NCBI RefSeq assembly: GCF_000285535.1
Contig: NZ_HE610985.1
Coordinates: 1,438,551-1,502,550, forward strand
Direction: 5' to 3'
Origin: Bacillus timonensis
Lineage (GTDB): Bacteria; Bacillota; Bacilli; Bacillales; Bacillaceae_L
Length of the DNA: 64,000 bases
Below, in pieces: positions 32,718 to 42,124 of this stretch (its first letter is position 1; each line of letters starts with the position of its first letter). Under the pieces are notes generated by a model. The model was not told where the DNA came from. It did not search any database and worked only from the letters and a program-made list of their open reading frames with translations. The position numbers and the translations under genes are program-made.

Positions 32718-33541
32718 ATGGAATCCAAACAAATACTTGAAGATGAATTAAAAAAGATAGAAGTATGGGAGAAGGACCAAAGTGGGTTATGGTTCTGGGA
32801 ACGAATTGGCCGACTCCCTTTTAAAATCTTAGATAAGTTAACTCCAAAGTTTATTCACGAAAAAATCGGAATTTTACTTGATGAAATTGGTTCCTACGTC
32901 CAAACAGGTGGCAAATACTTGGTTCAGGAAAAAGCAGTTTTTCATCTTATTGAAAAAAAGCAAAGACAACCATTGAAAGCATCTTTGATATTGAGCAAAT
33001 TCCACTTCAGTCGATGATTGAAGCGAGTAATGAACATGCGGAAAAATGGGCTACCGTTGCTACACTGCAGGGTGCAACTACGGGGATTGGTGGAATATTC
33101 ACGCTCGCAGTTGATATTCCAGCATTGCTTGGAATGTCACTAAAAACACTTCAAGAAATTGCAATTATTCATGGATATGACCCGAAAGATAAAAATGAAC
33201 GAATATTTATCATTAAATGTTTGCAGTTTTCATCTGCTGATATCGTTGGAAAACAGGCCATTTTGAAGGAACTTTCCTCCTATTATCAAGGTAGAAATTC
33301 TTCAAACGAAATGATGTCACAACTTCAAGGCTGGCGTGAAGTTGTGTATACATATCGCGATCAATTTGGATGGAAAAAACTGCTTCAAATGATACCAATC
33401 GCGGGTATTATTTTTGGAGCCATATCAAATCGCTCCATGATTCAGGATTTAACTGAGACAGGTAATATGTTGTACCGAAAAAGAAGAATTTTAGAAAGAC
33501 TTCAAGATGAACCCACAGAATCCTTACCGCCCCTTTTATAG
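32718..33541 (+). pseudogene. ecsC: EcsC-family protein, split by a frameshift
   Basis: Two frames together encode an EcsC-like protein of about 274 residues. The first (ATG 32718, GAGGA 7 bases upstream) runs to EKAVFHLIEKK and then shifts to a short false tail. The second resumes at SMIEASNEHAEKWATVATLQ and ends near 33541. The break is a 7-A run at 32953-32959. With eight A the sequence continues KKAKTTIESIFDIEQIPLQS into the second frame. EcsC is the third gene of the B. subtilis ecsABC operon, but no ecsAB is nearby, so this is a stand-alone homologue. Its function is not established. Confidence 0.8.
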
Positions 33542-33640
33542 GGGCTTTATTAATTTAATTTTACAACATAACCCATTGGTCACATTTTTTCAAAATATCG
33601 AATAAGATACAAAGAGACTACCAAAAGGAGTAATCAGCTT

Positions 33641-34315
33641 ATGAAATGGAAAAATTACGGATTATGGGTCTCTCTTGCATCAATTTTATATATGGTGTTT
33701 AAAGACTTTGGTATGCAAATAGATTTAACAACATGGGAAACGTATGTAACAGCAATTTTAGGTTTTCTTGCCACATTGGGGATTATTTCAAATCCTGATA
33801 AAGGTAGAGGCTTTTTTGACAAGATTCCAGATACACCTGCAGAGGCTATTGCACAAGTCACCGAACAACTAACAAACCAAGATCAACCCACTAACAATCA
33901 ACAAAAATCTTCATCACAAAATCCAGGAAATGTTCAGCAATATCCTGAATTTCCGCAGCAGCCTATGGTCAATCAACCACAAACTCAGCAGTATCAAAAT
34001 GTAAAACAAGAATATCCAGCCCAAACAAATGTTGAACAAAATGAACATCAAGGATTCCAGAATCAACAAAATATTGAACAAAATGGTTATCAAGAATACC
34101 AAGCTCAACAAAATGCTGTACAGCCAAACCAACAAAACAATTCATCTCATAATCAACCTTCTTCTCCACAAAATATCGAGCTGTCTCAAGTTCAACCTGA
34201 AATGAATGTAGAGTCCGAGGAATATGATACAACTCAAGAACAAGCGCCAAACAATTCAACTTATGACAGAAATTCCATCCACGGAATGCCAGTACCACCA
34301 AATGAATATATGTAG
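33641..34315 (+). CDS. Holin-like N-terminus with long Gln/Asn-rich tail
   Basis: The 224-residue protein begins with about 60 residues resembling the phage holin family 1 (phi-LC3 type): two short hydrophobic stretches, then LGFLATLGIISNPDKGRGF, the position of the usual GIxxDPTTKG. From about residue 75 onward it is low-complexity, with repeated Q, N and P (QQYPEFPQQ, FQNQQNIEQN, YQEYQAQQN). No lysin gene is nearby, so it is not part of a lysis module. It may be a domesticated holin or an envelope/spore protein. ATG at 33641 follows AAAGGAG. Confidence 0.7.
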   Translation: MKWKNYGLWVSLASILYMVFKDFGMQIDLTTWETYVTAILGFLATLGIISNPDKGRGFFDKIPDTPAEAIAQVTEQLTNQDQPTNNQQKSSSQNPGNVQQYPEFPQQPMVNQPQTQQYQNVKQEYPAQTNVEQNEHQGFQNQQNIEQNGYQEYQAQQNAVQPNQQNNSSHNQPSSPQNIELSQVQPEMNVESEEYDTTQEQAPNNSTYDRNSIHGMPVPPNEYM

Positions 34316-34325
34316 TATTTTAATC

Positions 34326-34351
34326 AAGCACCTGTCCGTCAGGTGCTTTTT
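34326..34351 (+). terminator. Intrinsic terminator of the holin-like gene
   Basis: AAGCACCTG pairs perfectly with CAGGTGCTT over a 5-base loop and is followed by TTT. It lies 11 bases past the stop. Confidence 0.88.
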
Positions 34352-34413
34352 CATGGAAATTGTATGAATAATTAACTGGAAATATAAGAAAATAGGAGTA
34401 TAGAAACAGAAGT

Positions 34414-34899
34414 GTGGTGGATAAAACGAATGTGAAGGCTGTAGAACGTATCTTTTGGAGTATTGCATTACCAGGGTTCGGACAATTATTAAATAAACAA
34501 TATGTGAAGGGCCTAACCTTTATTTTCTTAGAGTTCTTGGTCAATACCCTTGGGAATTTCAATGAAGTCATCATGCTTAGCTTTTTAGGTGAAACTGGGC
34601 AAGCACTCTCATCCACAAACTATGGGTGGCTTATGTTTTATCCCTGTTTGTATTTCTTTGCCATGTGGGATGCTTTTAAAGAAGCCGGCGGTGGAAAGGC
34701 ACCATATTCTTTTTTACCATTTGCTTTCTGTGCTTATTTTGTAACGGTCGGTTTAATGGTAGCACCAAAAGCTATTTTTTTTGGAATAACCTTTGGACCT
34801 GTTTTCTTCCCCATGATTTGTGTAATTCCTGGGCTAATAGTTGGCTTTCTCATAAGAAAAATTATCCTAGCCTTTGGTAAAGAGGATGCAATGGTGTGA
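34414..34899 (+). CDS. Small multi-span membrane protein with TM2-like start
   Basis: The 161-residue protein has about four or five hydrophobic spans. Its N-terminus, IFWSIALPGFGQLLNKQYVKGL, has the PGFGQ-x-NxQYxKG pattern of small TM2/DUF5683-type membrane proteins common in Bacillus. The function is unknown. The start is doubtful: two adjacent GTG codons at 34414 and 34417 follow a GGAG at an over-long distance of about 15 bases. It is convergent with the CheR gene and shares a terminator with it. Confidence 0.7.
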   Translation: MVDKTNVKAVERIFWSIALPGFGQLLNKQYVKGLTFIFLEFLVNTLGNFNEVIMLSFLGETGQALSSTNYGWLMFYPCLYFFAMWDAFKEAGGGKAPYSFLPFAFCAYFVTVGLMVAPKAIFFGITFGPVFFPMICVIPGLIVGFLIRKIILAFGKEDAMV

Positions 34900-34914
34900 A
34901 TACATAATCAATCC

Positions 34915-34950
34915 AAAAAAGGTTGCTGGAATATTGATAGCAACCTTTTT
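34915..34950. terminator. Bidirectional terminator
   Basis: AAAAAAGGTTGCT pairs with AGCAACCTTTTT over an 11-base loop. It serves the TM2-like gene and, on the minus strand, the 3' end of the large signalling block. Confidence 0.88.
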
Positions 34951-34953
34951 CAT

Positions 34954-35817
34954 TTACTTCACCTTTTTATACAATTTTTGTTTCGTACTAATTTCCTCAT
35001 AATAATCATCTTTATCGGTATAATAAATGGTTTCTTTATCACCAAGACCAAGAATGCCAAACATCGCTAAGCTTTCATAAAATAAATTGTGAACCCGCTT
35101 TTGCAATTCTTTATTAAAATAGATCAGTACATTTCTGCACAAAATGACATGGAACTCATTAAAAGATTGGTCTGTAACTAAATTATGCTGTGCAAAAACA
35201 ACATTTTTGGATAAGTGTGAGTGGAACTTTACCCCATTGTCTATTACCGTATAGTAATCTGAAAAAGCATTATTTCCACCTGCATGCAAATAGTTTTTCG
35301 TATACTTTTTCATATTTTCTAACGAGTATCTTCCAGATTTCGCCACTTTTAATACATCTGCATTAATATCAGTGGCATAAATTTTGGTCTTCTCATAAAG
35401 TCCCTCTTCAAGGAGAAGAATAGCCATTGAATAGACCTCTTCTCCTGTTGAACATCCTGCGTGCCAAATTCGAATAGATGGATATGTTCGCAACATTGGA
35501 ATAACCTTTTCCCGGAAGTCTAAAAAGAATAAAGGATCACGAAACATCTCCGTGACATTAATCGAAAAATCTGCAATTAATCTCCGCAAACAAGCTGGGT
35601 CATGTAAAATTTTCTCAAGTAGGCCAGTGATACTCGATAGTTTCTCAGCCTCTACTCGATGTTGAATTCTCCTTCTAATCGAATTGTATGCATAACTACG
35701 AAAGTCATAGCCACACCATTTATATAGGCCCTGCAACAATAACTCGATTTCAATTTTTTCAAGTTTTGAGCTGTCTGTCGTTTCAATAATGTCCTCTTCA
35801 TTATATGATGTTTTCAT
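34954..35817 (-). CDS. CheR-type SAM methyltransferase (RsbM-like)
   Basis: The 287-residue protein is a CheR-family glutamate methyltransferase. The N-terminal helical domain is followed by the SAM site RIWHAGCSTGEEVYSMAI, DINADVLKVAKSGRYS, and the HVILCRNVLIYFNKE motif. It follows the hybrid kinase gene on the same strand. No chemotaxis genes are near, so it is unlikely to be the chemoreceptor CheR. In B. cereus a similar lone CheR, RsbM, methylates the hybrid kinase RsbK to restrain the SigB stress response; the pairing here is the same. The start ATG 35817 lies 12 bases after AGGAGGG. Confidence 0.87.
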   Translation of the reverse strand: MKTSYNEEDIIETTDSSKLEKIEIELLLQGLYKWCGYDFRSYAYNSIRRRIQHRVEAEKLSSITGLLEKILHDPACLRRLIADFSINVTEMFRDPLFFLDFREKVIPMLRTYPSIRIWHAGCSTGEEVYSMAILLLEEGLYEKTKIYATDINADVLKVAKSGRYSLENMKKYTKNYLHAGGNNAFSDYYTVIDNGVKFHSHLSKNVVFAQHNLVTDQSFNEFHVILCRNVLIYFNKELQKRVHNLFYESLAMFGILGLGDKETIYYTDKDDYYEEISTKQKLYKKVK

Positions 35818-35834
35818 GGTAGCAGAAGTCCCTC

Positions 35835-38800
35835 CTATTGATACAACCAAACCTTCATTAAAGAAATCAATTGATCAGGGTTAATTGGTTTTACAATATA
35901 ATCAGATGCTCCTACCTTCATACACTTCTCCCGATCTTCTTTCATCGCCTTTGCAGTCAATGCAATAATCGGTAGAGAAGTAAATTCAGTATTCTCTCTA
36001 ATCCTTTTAATTGCTTCATATCCATCCATTTCAGGCATCATAATATCCATTAACACAAGGTCAATGTCTGGTTGTTGCTGTAATGATTCAATTCCTTCAA
36101 TTCCATTTTCAGCAAAAACAACATTCATCCCATACATTTCAAGAATACTTGAGATGGCATATACATTCCTTACATCGTCATCCACAAGAAGAATTTTCTT
36201 TCCAAGAAGGCCAGTTGAGTCCTTAACGGGACTAATGGATAGTATTTCTGTTTCTTCTACCGTTGCTGCTATATTTCCATCTACTAGCAATGCAATTTCT
36301 TCCTTCAATCTTTGTGGGGAGTGTTCATCCTTAATAATAATTCGATGCACATATTTAGTAAGGAAATTTTCCTCTTTAGAGGTTAAATCACGTCCTGTAT
36401 AGACTAACACTTTCACATCCTCATGATGATGTGAATTTTTGATTTTTTCTAATAGATCAAACCCATTTGTATCTCGTAAGCCTAAGTCTAAAATTAGAAT
36501 GTCAAAGGAATTAACCTTTAATTCCTCAATTGCTTCATGTCCTGATGAAACCGCCTTGATAATGACATCCATATCACCGATAAATTCCATAAGGCTATTT
36601 CGTTGTAAGACATCATCATCAATGAGTAAAAGCCGTTTGATATAGCTATTATCATCTGCAGTTGGAGTTTCTTCCCTTGTTACAAATGTTTCTTCCTTTC
36701 TAGGAAGCATTACTACCGGCTCTTCAGTTGCTACTGCAACTTCATTTAATGCTTCTTGATTTTTAGTATCAGGATGAAATTCACCAACGATGAATGTAAA
36801 GTTGCTTCCTTTCCCTTCTTTACTTTGTAGTAGAATTTTGCCACCTAGGAGTGACGCAATTTCCCTGCTTATCGATAAGCCTAATCCCGTTCCACCATAT
36901 TTACGACTAGTTGTACCATCTGCTTGCTGGAATGCTTCAAAAATAAGCCCCTGCTTTTCAGTAGGAATTCCGATACCACTATCAATTACCGAAAAAGCAA
37001 TAGATGGTTTTCCATTGATTTCTTGATAAGAGGAAATTTCTAATCTCACTTCCCCTACCTGAGTGAATTTAAAAGCATTTGATAATAGATTTCTTATTAC
37101 CTGTTGAATCCTTTGTTCATCATTATAAAAATAAGGAGGAACGCCATTCTTTACATGAATCGTAAACTGTAGCCCTTTTTCATCTGCAATTGGTCTAAAA
37201 CCTCTTTCCGCAAAATCGGCTAAATCCTCAATTACAACTTGACTCGGGTTCACTTCCATTTTTCCAGATTCAATTTTTGCTAAATCTAAAATATCGTTAA
37301 TAAGTGCTAATAAATCAGTACCTGCTGAGTAGATGGTCTTTGAATATTCCACCTGTTTTCCAGATAGATTCCCTTCGCTATTGTCTGATAAAAGCTTCGA
37401 TAATATTAATAAACTATTTAATGGAGTTCTCAATTCATGTGACATATTTGCTAGAAACTCAGACTTATATTTAGAACTCAATGCAAGTTGCTTTGCCTTT
37501 TCTTCAAGTTCAACTCTTGCTGCCTCAACTTCCCTATTGGTTTGTTCAAATCTTTTATTTTGTTCCACTAAGTTCTTTGCCTTTTCTTCAAGATCTGCAT
37601 TTGTTTGTTCCAGCTCTTCTTGTTGAACCTGTAGCTTTTCTTCTGATTGACGAAGTGCTTGAGTTTGTTCCTCAAGTTCCTCATTGGTAGCCCTTAGTTC
37701 CTCTTGTTGCGCTTGCAGTTCTTCAGATTGGGCTTGAATCTCTTCCATTAATGTTTGTGATTCCTCTAATAATTTCGCCAGCCTGATTCTTCCCATTACA
37801 CTTTCGATTATGATGCCGAGACCATCCATTAGTTCTTCTAAAAACTCCTGTTGAGTCTCATTAAATGTTTTGAAGGAAGCAATTTCGAGGACTGCTTTTA
37901 CATCCCCCTCAAAAACAATTGGTAATACGTATAGATATAGAGGTGATGCCTCACCTAAACCAGAGGCAATTCGAACATAATCAGATGGTACTTCTGATAA
38001 AATAATTGGAGATTTTTCAAGGGCGGCTTGTCCAATTAGTCCTTCACCCAAATGAATAATATTAGAGAAGTTCTTTCGTTCCTTAAACGCATATGATGCG
38101 AGTAGTTTAAACCGAACTCGCTCATCCTCAGAAATATCCATATCCTTGACATAAAAAACAGCATGGCTAGATTCTACTAATGGAACCGTTTTTGAAAGGA
38201 AAGTCTGTGCTAACGACTCTAAATCTTTTTTTCCAGTCAAACTTGTTGTAATTTCTGCAATATTTGATTTCGCCCAAGTCAACTCTTGTTCTTTTTTCAT
38301 TTGGTCTTCTAATGAATCTGTCATTCTATTAAATGCACTTGCCACTTCATCAATTTCGTCATTTGCCACTACTTCTACTTTTGTACTAAGGTCTGCCTGA
38401 CCATTTGCTACCTTTTTCATCACAGTTGAGACCTTATTTAACTTAGAAGAAAGTGTCAATATACTCTTTGAAAGAAGACCCATGATTATAAGTACGCAAA
38501 TAAATAAAATAAGTGCACTAATGATAATTTCACTCTTAAATTCTGAAACAATATCATTTAATGAGGATTCCATGTTTATCTCCAAAGAATCTGTTATCTC
38601 TGATAAGACGGTAAAGAAATCCTCATGAAGCTCAACTGAACTTTCATCGATTAAATCCAGAGCTTCACTTTTTTTCCCATCTTTCACTAAATCGATTACC
38701 TCGTTTTGATAAACATTAAAATCAGTATTGATATTTTTCAGTTTTTGGATTAAATCATGTTGTTCTTCTGTTTCAATTTTCTCTTCGAGTAATGCGATAT

Positions 38801-39074
38801 TTCCTAAGATGGATTGATTGGTTTCCTGCAATTTTGCTATTTCTTTTTGAATGGTTTCTTCATCATTAAATAAAACTAAATTCCGCAGACGGATTCCCTC
38901 ATCCTTTATTTCACGGTGAGTTTCTTCTGCTATAATCGTTAATTCATAGTTTGCCTGCATTTTATCATTCATTTTATCAAGACTAGAAATTTGAGAAAGT
39001 CCAACCACGATAAGAACGATGAGAAGGATTGGTAAAGTACTAAGCCCTAATAATAATTTCGTTCTAATTTTCAT
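35835..39074 (-). CDS. Hybrid sensor histidine kinase with two receivers (RsbK-like)
   Basis: The 1079-residue protein has two membrane spans (about 8-28, 183-203) enclosing a helical extracellular sensor (CHASE3/4HB-like). Then come HAMP (about 204-256), GAF (about 270-425), a long Glu/Gln-rich coiled coil (about 430-540), HisKA with His546 in SHELRTPLN, and HATPase_c (N662/N666, DSGIGIP, GGTGLGLSI). Two receivers follow, with Asp863 and Asp1010. The order and the adjacent CheR resemble B. cereus RsbK, whose coiled-coil region is methylated by RsbM. The EELQAQQEEL-type repeats offer Q/E pairs as possible sites. ATG 39074 has AAAGGAG upstream. No RsbY-type PP2C phosphatase is in the window. 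Confidence 0.9.
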   Translation of the reverse strand: MKIRTKLLLGLSTLPILLIVLIVVGLSQISSLDKMNDKMQANYELTIIAEETHREIKDEGIRLRNLVLFNDEETIQKEIAKLQETNQSILGNIALLEEKIETEEQHDLIQKLKNINTDFNVYQNEVIDLVKDGKKSEALDLIDESSVELHEDFFTVLSEITDSLEINMESSLNDIVSEFKSEIIISALILFICVLIIMGLLSKSILTLSSKLNKVSTVMKKVANGQADLSTKVEVVANDEIDEVASAFNRMTDSLEDQMKKEQELTWAKSNIAEITTSLTGKKDLESLAQTFLSKTVPLVESSHAVFYVKDMDISEDERVRFKLLASYAFKERKNFSNIIHLGEGLIGQAALEKSPIILSEVPSDYVRIASGLGEASPLYLYVLPIVFEGDVKAVLEIASFKTFNETQQEFLEELMDGLGIIIESVMGRIRLAKLLEESQTLMEEIQAQSEELQAQQEELRATNEELEEQTQALRQSEEKLQVQQEELEQTNADLEEKAKNLVEQNKRFEQTNREVEAARVELEEKAKQLALSSKYKSEFLANMSHELRTPLNSLLILSKLLSDNSEGNLSGKQVEYSKTIYSAGTDLLALINDILDLAKIESGKMEVNPSQVVIEDLADFAERGFRPIADEKGLQFTIHVKNGVPPYFYNDEQRIQQVIRNLLSNAFKFTQVGEVRLEISSYQEINGKPSIAFSVIDSGIGIPTEKQGLIFEAFQQADGTTSRKYGGTGLGLSISREIASLLGGKILLQSKEGKGSNFTFIVGEFHPDTKNQEALNEVAVATEEPVVMLPRKEETFVTREETPTADDNSYIKRLLLIDDDVLQRNSLMEFIGDMDVIIKAVSSGHEAIEELKVNSFDILILDLGLRDTNGFDLLEKIKNSHHHEDVKVLVYTGRDLTSKEENFLTKYVHRIIIKDEHSPQRLKEEIALLVDGNIAATVEETEILSISPVKDSTGLLGKKILLVDDDVRNVYAISSILEMYGMNVVFAENGIEGIESLQQQPDIDLVLMDIMMPEMDGYEAIKRIRENTEFTSLPIIALTAKAMKEDREKCMKVGASDYIVKPINPDQLISLMKVWLYQ

Positions 39075-39098
39075 TAACGGGCTCCTTTCATGTGAAAA

Positions 39099-41181
39099 TT
39101 ATTTTTTACTATATTGAAGTTCTCCAACTTCAAAGCATGTTTGATATACTAACGCAATAGCCTGGACACGATCAGTAACATTTAGTTTTTGAAAAATCCT
39201 TGTTATATGATTTTTCACAGTATGTTCACTTATAAATAGTTTTTCAGAAATTTCCTTATTGGTTAACCCTGATAAAAGTAACTCAAACACGTCCATTTCT
39301 CTAGCTGTAATCGAGAAGGTTTCTCTTGTGATATTAATAGCAGCAACGACCATTTTGGGATTTTGAATAGCCCCAAGCTCACTAAGATTATCTATTGGAG
39401 ATATTTCATTTTGTAGAGTATTCGTAATCTCAATCTTACTCGCCGTTTCATCATGATTTGAAAGAAACTCTCTGAATTCATCTGGTGCCAAAGGAGGACT
39501 TAGGAGGTAACCTTGCATTTCTTCACACTTAAGCTTTTGTAAAATATCCATTTGTTTCTCTGTTTCTACACCTTCTGCGATAACCGTCATATTTAAATTA
39601 TGAGCTAGTGAAATGATTGTTTCCGTTAATACAGTTTCTTCCGGAGAATTTCCGGTAATTTCCTGAATAAACGTCTTATCAATTTTTAATGTGTGAATTG
39701 GGAAACGTCTTAAATAGCTTAGTGACGAATACCCTGTCCCAAAATCATCAATACTTACCCTCACACCCATCTCATTGAGTTGATTAAGTGTTTTGGATAC
39801 TAGATTTTCGTTACCTAAGATAACTGTTTCAGTGATTTCAATTTCAAGCAACTCAGGATCAATACCATATTCAGATAAATTGCTGTTCATTTTATCTACT
39901 AAATCCTTTTGTAGAAAATGCTGTGCTGATAGATTAATAGCAACCCTCTTAGGAGATAACCCCATATCTTTCCATTCTTTTATTTGTTTGCAAACCGCCG
40001 AAAGAACCCATTCTCCTAATTCAATGATTTGACCTGATTCTTCTGCTAATGGAATAAATTCTTGAGGTAGTATTGTTCCCCAGTTAGGATGATTCCATCG
40101 CAATAAAGCTTCGGCGCTCTTAATCTTGCCTGTCTCAATTTCCATCCTTGGTTGGTAGACAACTGTAAGTTCATTTCGTTCAGTTGCTTTGCGTAAATCA
40201 TTTTGCATAATAAATGTCCGATACGATTGAAGATTCATTCCAGAGTGATACACTTTATAGTTATTTTTCCCTTTTTCTTTTGCACGGAACAAAGCCCTCC
40301 CGGCGTTCTTCACAAGGGTTACCGCATCTTCTCCATCATAAGGAAAAATACTTAATCCGATGCTCACTGTAAAATAAAATTCATAGTTATCAATAAAAAA
40401 TGGCTTACTTAAAGCATGTTGAATATTCGATGCGATTTCAAGTGCTTCTTCCCGATCCGTTTGTGGTAAAATGATTGAAAATTCATCTCCACCAGTCCTT
40501 GCAACAAAATCACTATTTCGTAACGTTTCTATTAACCGCTTCGCTATTTCTTTTAGCACTTGATCTCCTGTAGTTAAGTCAAGTGAATCATTTACATATT
40601 TAAAGTGATCAATATCTAAATTTATAACACCAAACGCTTGATTATTTCTCTTAGCACCATGTAACCAATTCGTCATTTGTTCTTGAAACATTTTTCTGTT
40701 AGGCAAACCTGTTAAGTAATCATGTAAAGCAATATATTCAATTTCCTTATTCTTTTGTGCAAGTAATTCTGTTTGCATCATTAGCTGCTTTTTTATTGTA
40801 TGAATTTCAACAAAACCATCTACTTTGGCCTTCAATACAATTGGATCGACTGGCTTTAGGATATAATCAATGGCACCAGCAGAATACCCCTTAAAAATAT
40901 GATCGGAATCCATATTATTGGCTGTAATGAATAAAAGTGGAATATTTTTGTTTTTCACGTGCTTTTATAATTTTCGCAGTTTCTATACCGTCAATTCCAG
41001 GCATTTGTACATCTAATAAAATTACCGCAAACTCATATTTCAATAAATATTTCAAAGCCTCTTCTCCAGAAAAGGCTTTGACTAAATGATAATTATCTCT
41101 TTCAATAATAGCTTCTAAAGCTAGTAGATTTTCAGGCCGGTCATCTACTAAGAGAATATTTACTTTTTCCTTTGCTCCCAT
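39099..41181 (-). CDS. REC-GGDEF-EAL-LuxR HTH protein, frameshifted within REC
   Basis: A receiver (ILLVDDRPEN, phospho-Asp in VILLDVQMPG), GGDEF (RTGGDEF with an RNSD inhibitory I-site five residues before), EAL (SAEALLRW, INLSAQ, DDFGTGYSS, AEGVE) and a C-terminal LuxR-type helix-turn-helix (FSITAREMDVFELLLSGLTN, then HTVKNHITRIFQKL) form about 690 residues. The catalytic residues of both cyclic-di-GMP domains look intact. The receiver is split at coding-strand GAAAAAC: the first frame (ATG 41181, AGGAGG upstream) stops at 40915, while the second opens near 40958. Two extra A, or one fewer, at 40951-40955 restores it. A DNA-binding domain on a dual GGDEF-EAL protein is very unusual. Confidence 0.85.
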
Positions 41182-41209
41182 TATTGCCTCCTATTTATAG
41201 TCCTACTCT

Positions 41210-41238
41210 ACTATATTCTATACAAATTTTAGACACAA
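41210..41238 (-). promoter_or_regulatory. SigA-type promoter of the REC-GGDEF-EAL-HTH gene
   Basis: On the minus strand TTGTGT (41238-41233) and TATAGT (41215-41210) are 17 bases apart, about 30 bases before the start codon. This suggests that the kinase and CheR genes downstream may share a transcript separate from the upstream PAS-GGDEF genes. Confidence 0.55.
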
Positions 41239-41365
41239 TTATATATAGAATAGCATGATAGTATTCAATAAGGAATGTAATAAAGGTGCAAATTATCCAT
41301 ATAGTTACAAACACTTAGATTATAGAGTGGTGGATTTTTCGAATAGTGATGATCCCTCTATACTA

Positions 41366-41752
41366 CTACGCTTTAATTTTAGCCGAATCCCAGTCGGCTT
41401 CAATATTATTCAATATTCTTACGAGATTATTGAAATAAGGTTTTATAATAAAATCCTTAGCTCCCTTTCTTATTGAGTCAATAATAATTGATTTTTGCCC
41501 CATTGCTGAACACATAATAACTGTTGCTTTTGGATTATATTTTTTTATTTCTATTAAGGCATCTACACCGCTTACTTTGGGCATTGTTATATCTAGCAAA
41601 ACGATATCAGGTAAGTGTTCTTTATATTTATTGACAGCTTCTTCTCCATCACGTGCCTCTGAAATGACTATATACTGCTCTCTATTTAATAGACTTTTTA
41701 AATAAGTTCTCATAAACAAGGAATCATCAGCAATCAATACAGTTTTTCTCAT
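41366..41752 (-). CDS. Single-domain response regulator (CheY-like)
   Basis: The 128-residue protein is only a receiver: acidic pair in VLIADDSLFMR, phospho-Asp in IVLLDITMPKVSG, a Ser/Thr switch in MCSAMGQ and the conserved Lys in DFIIKPY. It lacks an output domain. It sits 30 bases after the tandem Spo0E-like gene and upstream of the REC-GGDEF-EAL-HTH gene. It is a candidate phosphorelay shuttle for the hybrid kinase, and a candidate substrate of the Spo0E-like phosphatase. Confidence 0.92.
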   Translation of the reverse strand: MRKTVLIADDSLFMRTYLKSLLNREQYIVISEARDGEEAVNKYKEHLPDIVLLDITMPKVSGVDALIEIKKYNPKATVIMCSAMGQKSIIIDSIRKGAKDFIIKPYFNNLVRILNNIEADWDSAKIKA

Positions 41753-41782
41753 TACTTGTCATCCCCTTTCATACAATAGTTG

Positions 41783-42091
41783 TTAAAGTTGTTGTAGTCT
41801 TTGATATTGGATGATAAGTTCATCAAGTCTTTGACTTTCCATTATCGTATCCTGATGTTGGAACCCTTTTTGCTCCGTGATTTTTAATAGGTTTTTCCTT
41901 GAAACGGTAATTAAATTTACTAATATGTCTACATAATATTCTTTTAAAAGGGAATCAAGTTTATTTACCAACATTATATATTCAAGATTATGGGGATGAT
42001 TTTGATCGTAACTATCACTTAAAACTTGTCTTAAATTCAAAATTTCCATTGTAAGATTTGTTTCATTAGCTTGAATGTTATCATATATCAT
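41783..42091 (-). CDS. Tandem Spo0E-like aspartyl-phosphate phosphatase
   Basis: The 102-residue protein holds two copies of a Spo0E-like helical hairpin. The second is clear: NLITVSRKNLLKITEQKG, then MESQRLDELIIQYQRL, matching the Spo0E signature SQxLDxLIxxY. The first, EILNLRQVLSDSYDQNH, then LVNKLDSLLKEYY, has the same layout with Ser-Gln replaced. Spo0E proteins remove phosphate from Spo0A~P or other receivers and are normally 50-85 residues with one hairpin. Start ATG 42091 has AAGGTGGGG 9 bases upstream. The gene lies immediately before a lone receiver gene, its most likely target, though Spo0A is possible. Confidence 0.75.
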   Translation of the reverse strand: MIYDNIQANETNLTMEILNLRQVLSDSYDQNHPHNLEYIMLVNKLDSLLKEYYVDILVNLITVSRKNLLKITEQKGFQHQDTIMESQRLDELIIQYQRLQQL

Positions 42092-42124
42092 CGTCTCACA
42101 CCCCACCTTCATGTTAATTTTAAT

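Noticed and set aside
33641..34315. Prophage lysis gene
   Set aside because: There is no endolysin, tail or integrase gene anywhere near, and neighbours are chromosomal.
34954..35817. Chemotaxis CheR
   Set aside because: No chemoreceptor, CheA, CheW or flagellar gene is in the neighbourhood; the partner is a hybrid kinase.
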